Of a stretch of DNA of 27,000 nt, positions 22,674 to 27,000 are shown piece after piece; within the stretch, counting starts at the first letter, position 1; every line of letters begins with the position of its first letter. Source of the stretch: a virus. A model generated the notes under the pieces. It did no database searches. It was not told the origin of the DNA and was given only the letters and a program-made list of their open reading frames with translations. A program made the position numbers and the translations under genes. The DNA is taken from positions 1 to 27,000 of the IMG/VR virus record IMGVR_UViG_3300021956_000067, one strand, 5' to 3'.

Positions 22674-23773
22674 TGAGCCAATATCCAATAGAAAGCAATG
22701 ATCAACTGTTTCAAGCAGTAAACTATTTGCTGAGTGGTCCGGGTGGTTTGGGACAAAACTTTCAAGGCTTCAGTGCTTATACCGCAGCATTCTTGACAGG
22801 CAACTATCGCATTCCATTCACCTATGCCAGTGTGAGCAAGGTTGCCAGCGGCAAAGACACTGAATATACTGTTGTATTGACTACCAATTATTCTGGCATT
22901 GACATAGGATACACAGTGGTTGGTGCCAGCATAGGATCTGGAGCAGTGGTCACTGCTCTTGATTACAGTTCCACAAATGGATATGTGGTCACACTGAGTG
23001 CAGCAAACACTGATGATATAAGTGCTGAAACCATTGTGTTCTATCCACCAGCCAGCATAATCAAACCTATCAACATTGATCCCGCCATTGCTTGCTCAAG
23101 TGCTGTTCAAATAGATGATCGCACATTTCAATACAATTTCAGTTCAACACAACCAAGCCCACCTTTTGCCAATGGCAACAACTTGAGAGGGTCAGGTTGG
23201 ACAGGAGCCATATATGATGGATCTCCATTCTACAATGGTTATCAAGGTGTTATTGGTGTAATCAAATGCACCACAGATTACGTGATATTCAGAACCAATG
23301 GTAGTTTTCCAGGCATTGGTGATGATTATGGTGGTGGCAATGTTTATGTTAACAACATGGATGAAGCATTGTCCACTGATTGTAATGCTCGTGTGACTGT
23401 AACAGGTGGCACTGACAGAGTGTTTATATCTGCTCAGTTGGATAACATCATTGCCTACACTGGATCTGGAGATTTGTTCTATAGAGTTCAACTCAATAGA
23501 TACATTGGCTTACCAAACAATGATCCTATCAACCCTGACTTTGTTTTCAATCTAACTGCTACCATTGCGGAAAAATCATACAACTTCACTGGACTCTCAG
23601 GTCCAGGAACATTGGATCAAATTGACACTGTGTTCAGCACAGTGGTTGATTCTCCTGGACCAGGTTACTATTGGTATATTCTCGAAGTGTTGTTTTCTAC
23701 TCCAGACACTGTTCTGGTTGAAACAGCAGAATTCAGACTGCGTAGCCTGTCAGCACAGGTTGTCAAACAGTAA
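22673..23773 (+). CDS. Putative tail protein (366 aa)
   Basis: Encodes 366 residues, beta-rich, with an N-terminal QLFQAVNYLLSGPGGLGQNF and GFSAYTAAFLTGNYRIPFTY, a segment seen in tail proteins of aquatic phages. Further strands alternate Thr, Val, Asn and Tyr. There are no catalytic motifs. It is coupled to the nozzle candidate by TGATG overlap, so it probably belongs to the same tail substructure. Its exact position in the virion cannot be told. Confidence 0.65.
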   Translation: MSQYPIESNDQLFQAVNYLLSGPGGLGQNFQGFSAYTAAFLTGNYRIPFTYASVSKVASGKDTEYTVVLTTNYSGIDIGYTVVGASIGSGAVVTALDYSSTNGYVVTLSAANTDDISAETIVFYPPASIIKPINIDPAIACSSAVQIDDRTFQYNFSSTQPSPPFANGNNLRGSGWTGAIYDGSPFYNGYQGVIGVIKCTTDYVIFRTNGSFPGIGDDYGGGNVYVNNMDEALSTDCNARVTVTGGTDRVFISAQLDNIIAYTGSGDLFYRVQLNRYIGLPNNDPINPDFVFNLTATIAEKSYNFTGLSGPGTLDQIDTVFSTVVDSPGPGYYWYILEVLFSTPDTVLVETAEFRLRSLSAQVVKQ

Positions 23774-23802
23774 GGCTAAACCACCTGGTCAAACAGGGTA
23801 AA

Positions 23803-23809
23803 CTAAATA
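23803..23809 (+). promoter_or_regulatory. CTAAATA late-promoter-like box
   Basis: CTAAATA is followed by TTAAA and ATG 23815 with no Shine-Dalgarno sequence. It lies 30 bases after the previous stop, in one of the few real gaps of the tail region, so a promoter for the last two genes is plausible. Confidence 0.5.
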
Positions 23810-23814
23810 TTAAA

Positions 23815-24153
23815 ATGAAAAAAGTCAAAGTCCAAGTTCAATTCCCCAAGGTGGGTGCTCAATACGCACAGCAACAAACCAACAAGGCTGTGGCAGCTAC
23901 CAAGAACCCCATCACACGTGAACAGGCCACTGAAACTGCTCGCAAGCTGATTGCTGAAACAGGTGCACCTCCCAAGGAGATTGCTGAGATTGGACGCAAA
24001 GCCGCAGCAGCATTACACGACAAAAAGAAATATCCTGAGTTTGTCAAATACATGATTGACAAAGGTATTGCCACAGCAGAACAACTAAAAAAACCAAACT
24101 TCCAAATCCTGTCAACCATGGTAGTATTGGGCAAAGTCGCAGAGGAAATGTAA
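23815..24153 (+). CDS. Hypothetical 112-aa helical basic protein
   Basis: Encodes 112 residues, helical, Lys/Ala/Glu-rich, with a basic beginning MKKVKVQVQFPKVG and helices such as REQATETARKLIAETGAPPKEIAEIGRKAAAALHD. No family is recognised. The start follows a TAAATA box by 5 nt. It lies directly before the large modular protein, whose ATG comes 1 base after this stop. Small helical proteins beside ejection proteins sometimes form part of the internal core; here that is inference. Confidence 0.7.
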   Translation: MKKVKVQVQFPKVGAQYAQQQTNKAVAATKNPITREQATETARKLIAETGAPPKEIAEIGRKAAAALHDKKKYPEFVKYMIDKGIATAEQLKKPNFQILSTMVVLGKVAEEM

Positions 24154-24154
24154 A

Positions 24155-27000
24155 ATGGCCAAGAATGCCCTGGTAAAAAAATTAGAACAAAAAGGTCGCG
24201 GCCCTGATACGATTCTGGCACACATCACCCCTGAAGAAGCACAGCTACTTGAGGCTCACGGTGGTTCAGGAACTATAAATCCAGAGACCGGTTTACCAGA
24301 GTTCTTGCCTGATTGGATCACTGGCCTGTGGGACAAGTTCACAGGCTTTGTGCGTCAATATGCACCTGTGATCATGCCTGCTGTGGCAATCTTTGCCCCT
24401 ACCTTGATTCCAAGCATTGGAACTTGGTTGGGTGCTACAACTGCCACAGGAGCAGCGGTCTTGGGATCAGCGGCTCTTTCTGCTGGTGTGACTTTGGCCG
24501 CAGGCGGCAGTTTGAAAGACGTGTTGACATCTGCTGCCCTGGCAGGTGCCACAACTTACTTGACTCCTGTGTTGGGACAAAAGATTGCCGGTGCTGTGGG
24601 CGTGGCCAGTCCTGTAGCAGCACAGTTGATTGGCACAGCAGCCACTTCAGGCGGACTTGCTGCCCTGCGTGGTGGCACTGTGAAACAAGTTATTGCTGCC
24701 GCAGCTACAGGTGCTGCCAGTAGCTACTTGGCAGGTGTGGCCAGAGACGCATTTGCCGGTATCAACAATGGCATGGCATCTGGCAAGATCTCTGCCAACG
24801 TTACCCAAAAAGGTGCCCAGGATTCTGTGTATGTTGCTGCTGACGCTGCCAACTTGAAAGCTGCTGGACTTAATGAATCACAAGTTGTGCAAGCACTGAA
24901 AGATTCTGGTGTCAATGGTATTTCTGCTGAGATAGCTGCCAAAGGCACATTCCAAGGCAGCACTGCTGCTGATGTTGCTGCCAACGTGGCAGCCAGCATG
25001 CCATCCGGTAGTTATTCAGGTGATCCTGCTGCCAAAAGCATCACAGCTGGCAACAACTTGGATTTGCTGCAACGCATTGAAGATTCCCAAACTATTGGAC
25101 AAGATGCCGCACAACTCAAAGCACAAGGTTTGAGTCAAGCCCAGATCAAAGAAAACTTGATGGCCACAGGTGTCAGCGAAAGTGCTGCTAACTTGGCAGC
25201 TCAACGTGCTGTTGGTGGCGGCAACGCTGCTTCAATCGCCAGCGAAATACAAAACTATTACAAAACCACACCAATCTACAGCAATACTGAAAACGTAGTC
25301 AGTCGTGATCTTGGTCAAGCAATGACTGCTGAACAGCAGGATGCCTGGCGTGCTCAACCTTACAAAGCAGAAGTTGCGGCCGGTAAACTGACCAATAGCG
25401 AAGCTGCTATTCTCAGTCAAAATGGTTATACACCTGCGGATGTGACCAAACTTACAGGCCTGGGCTACACAGGTTCAGATCTTGTAGATCTGGCATCAAC
25501 TGGTGTCACAGCCAGCACACTCACAGGTTTGGGTGATACCAAGTTTGCTGAAACCAATATCAATGACATGTTGAAGGCTGGTGCTTCAATCAATGATATC
25601 AGTTATGCCAATAGATTGGTTGGTGCTGGCACTATATCAGCAGACAACGCACAAAAACTGTTGATGAAAGATCTTACTGGCACACAAATTTACAACGTTG
25701 CCAGCAAAGGAGATGCTGTTGTTAACAAAATTATCAACAGCAATTTGAACAGTGCTTCTATTGATAAGTTGATGAATTATGGCTATGATTTGAGCAAGGC
25801 AGCCGATGCTGCGGCCAAAGGTGTTGACATCAACGGTATTATTTCCAAATCCAATGGTTCAACCAGTTGGTTAAGCGAAGTCAACACAGCTATTAACAAT
25901 GCTACCGCTGTTGCCCCTGCTCCTGCGACACCAGGTGCTCCTGTGACTACTGGACCTGTTATGCCAACTGAAGTTGCTCCGCATTACACAGCAGGAACCA
26001 CAGCAGCTGACATTGATTTTGCTATTGCTGACGCACAGCAACTCAAAGCACAAGGTCTAAATGGCACACAGATATCCAGTGTTCTCAAAGCATCTGGCAT
26101 GAATACTACCATGGCCACTTACCTTGGCACAGAGGTAGCACGCAATACTTCAATAGCATACTTAAAATCTGACCTAAACTCGTTTACCAATCACGGCAGC
26201 ACACCAGTGTATGGCAAGGCCCCTGAATCCACAACACCCGCACCAGCACCCACACCTGCTCCAAGCGGTCCAACCATTCCTGTCAAAATGCCTGATGGCA
26301 CAGTGGGCACATATGATCCTGCCACAGGTGATGTTCACGACGCCGGCGGCACCAAAATCGTGAGTGGCACAGAACCCACACCTGGCACTGGCACCAACGT
26401 AGCTGGACCCTACAGAGTGGATGTCAGTGGATTGATTGCTGATGACAACATGAGTCCTACTGTGCGTGCTCAACACTTAAAAGGTGCTATTCCTGATGGC
26501 ACTGTATTAGCCAACGCTGACACCCCAGGTGCCTACATTGATCAAGCATCAAATGCTTGGGTTGTCAAATCTGGACCTACAGAGATTACCAAACCAATCA
26601 CACCAGTTGATATCACACCAGGTTCAAGAGATGTTGTTCCTGTAGATGTTACTCCAGTGGCACCTGCACCTGTTGCACCCACAGAACCACCTCCTACAAC
26701 CACACCCAGTGGTCCAGGCAATGTAGTTGCTCCTCCGGGCACAGAAGTTGTGTATGATGAATTGGGCAACACCTATTTCTTCAATCACAACACAGGTGAA
26801 ATCCTGGACAACAGCGGCAAGGTCATTTACACACCGCCTGTGGAAACACCTGCTCCGCCACAGGCTCCTGCTCCTACGCCAGCACCCACACCTGCTCCAC
26901 AGACACCTGTGCCTCCACCTGGACAACAGTTGGTCAGTGATGAAACTGGCAAATCATATTTCTTTGATCCTGAAACTGGTGTGATCACAGACACAGAAGG
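24155..27000 (+). CDS. Large modular virion protein, 3' end beyond the window
   Basis: The frame is open from ATG 24155 to the window edge, more than 940 codons. AGAGGA precedes the start. Visible parts: residues about 68-198, an Ala/Gly-rich hydrophobic region (PVIMPAVAIFAPTLIPSIG onward) that could insert into or cross a membrane; then three copies of a helical module LKAxGLxxxQ(I/V)xxxLxxxGV near residues 230, 317 and 630; then Pro/Ala/Thr-rich linkers separating short modules of the type GxxYxxxxTGxxxDxxG near residues 715, 870 and 930. Place after nozzle and tail genes and the hydrophobic region suit an ejection (internal) protein. A tape-measure-like or structural role is possible. No lysozyme motif is seen in the part available. 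Confidence 0.8.
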   Translation, partial: MAKNALVKKLEQKGRGPDTILAHITPEEAQLLEAHGGSGTINPETGLPEFLPDWITGLWDKFTGFVRQYAPVIMPAVAIFAPTLIPSIGTWLGATTATGAAVLGSAALSAGVTLAAGGSLKDVLTSAALAGATTYLTPVLGQKIAGAVGVASPVAAQLIGTAATSGGLAALRGGTVKQVIAAAATGAASSYLAGVARDAFAGINNGMASGKISANVTQKGAQDSVYVAADAANLKAAGLNESQVVQALKDSGVNGISAEIAAKGTFQGSTAADVAANVAASMPSGSYSGDPAAKSITAGNNLDLLQRIEDSQTIGQDAAQLKAQGLSQAQIKENLMATGVSESAANLAAQRAVGGGNAASIASEIQNYYKTTPIYSNTENVVSRDLGQAMTAEQQDAWRAQPYKAEVAAGKLTNSEAAILSQNGYTPADVTKLTGLGYTGSDLVDLASTGVTASTLTGLGDTKFAETNINDMLKAGASINDISYANRLVGAGTISADNAQKLLMKDLTGTQIYNVASKGDAVVNKIINSNLNSASIDKLMNYGYDLSKAADAAAKGVDINGIISKSNGSTSWLSEVNTAINNATAVAPAPATPGAPVTTGPVMPTEVAPHYTAGTTAADIDFAIADAQQLKAQGLNGTQISSVLKASGMNTTMATYLGTEVARNTSIAYLKSDLNSFTNHGSTPVYGKAPESTTPAPAPTPAPSGPTIPVKMPDGTVGTYDPATGDVHDAGGTKIVSGTEPTPGTGTNVAGPYRVDVSGLIADDNMSPTVRAQHLKGAIPDGTVLANADTPGAYIDQASNAWVVKSGPTEITKPITPVDITPGSRDVVPVDVTPVAPAPVAPTEPPPTTTPSGPGNVVAPPGTEVVYDELGNTYFFNHNTGEILDNSGKVIYTPPVETPAPPQAPAPTPAPTPAPQTPVPPPGQQLVSDETGKSYFFDPETGVITDTE

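Noticed and set aside
24155-27000. A tape-measure protein as a firm call
   Set aside because: Other tail genes point to a podovirus, which has no tape measure. The protein's repeats and hinges are not the long coiled coils usual in that family.

Overview
This window is the virion-structure and DNA-packaging half of a tailed bacteriophage genome of podovirus type. The diagnostic genes are a P22-like portal, a large terminase with Walker and nuclease motifs, a scaffold, a major capsid protein of the SU10/DUF5309 type, a gp4/adaptor-like protein and a nozzle-like tail protein. No separate sheath, tube or obvious tape-measure gene is visible. Nothing identifies the host species. Strong AGGAG-type ribosome binding sites and two near-consensus sigma70 promoters suggest a proteobacterium-like host, and the fibre repeats resemble those of aquatic (marine or freshwater) phages known mainly from metagenomes.

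Layout. (1) Positions 1-2128 on the minus strand hold a tightly packed leftward block of very small genes, many overlapping by ATGA, plus one 190-aa gene. None has a recognisable function. Two look-alike sigma70 promoters drive it. (2) Positions 2279-5570 on the plus strand hold a small-terminase candidate, several small unknown or structural proteins, two unknown proteins and an MT-A70 adenine methyltransferase. (3) Positions 5563-12546 hold the large terminase, a small Cys/His protein, the portal (split by one in-frame TAA), an unknown protein, the scaffold and the major capsid protein, closed by a strong terminator. (4) Positions 12649-13985 hold an unknown protein and an adaptor candidate. 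(5) Positions 13997-20762 hold a tail-fibre cassette: two long repeat-rich fibres sharing one C-terminal domain, each immediately followed by a different adhesin-like ORF (LamG-type or glycine-rich), joined mostly by TAATG or ATGA junctions. (6) Positions 20772-27000 hold the nozzle candidate, another tail protein, a small helical protein and a very large modular protein that runs off the window.

How it fits together. Terminase and portal package DNA into a capsid built on the scaffold. The adaptor and nozzle close the neck and tail, and the fibres and adhesins bind the host. Transcription appears to use two signals. One is sigma70 promoters for the leftward block. The other is a TAAATA box, similar to the T4 late promoter, found seven times, always at a gene boundary. 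In five of these cases an ATG lies exactly 4-5 nt downstream, and usually there is no Shine-Dalgarno sequence, which suggests leaderless mRNAs.

The most notable points are the TAAATA-N4/5-ATG arrangement, the nonsense codon inside the portal gene, the duplicated promoter unit with a 12-bp palindrome over its -35, the two parallel fibre-adhesin pairs, and the repeat architecture of the last protein. No gap without a gene exceeds about 150 bases. No tRNA, CRISPR array, integrase or insertion sequence was seen.
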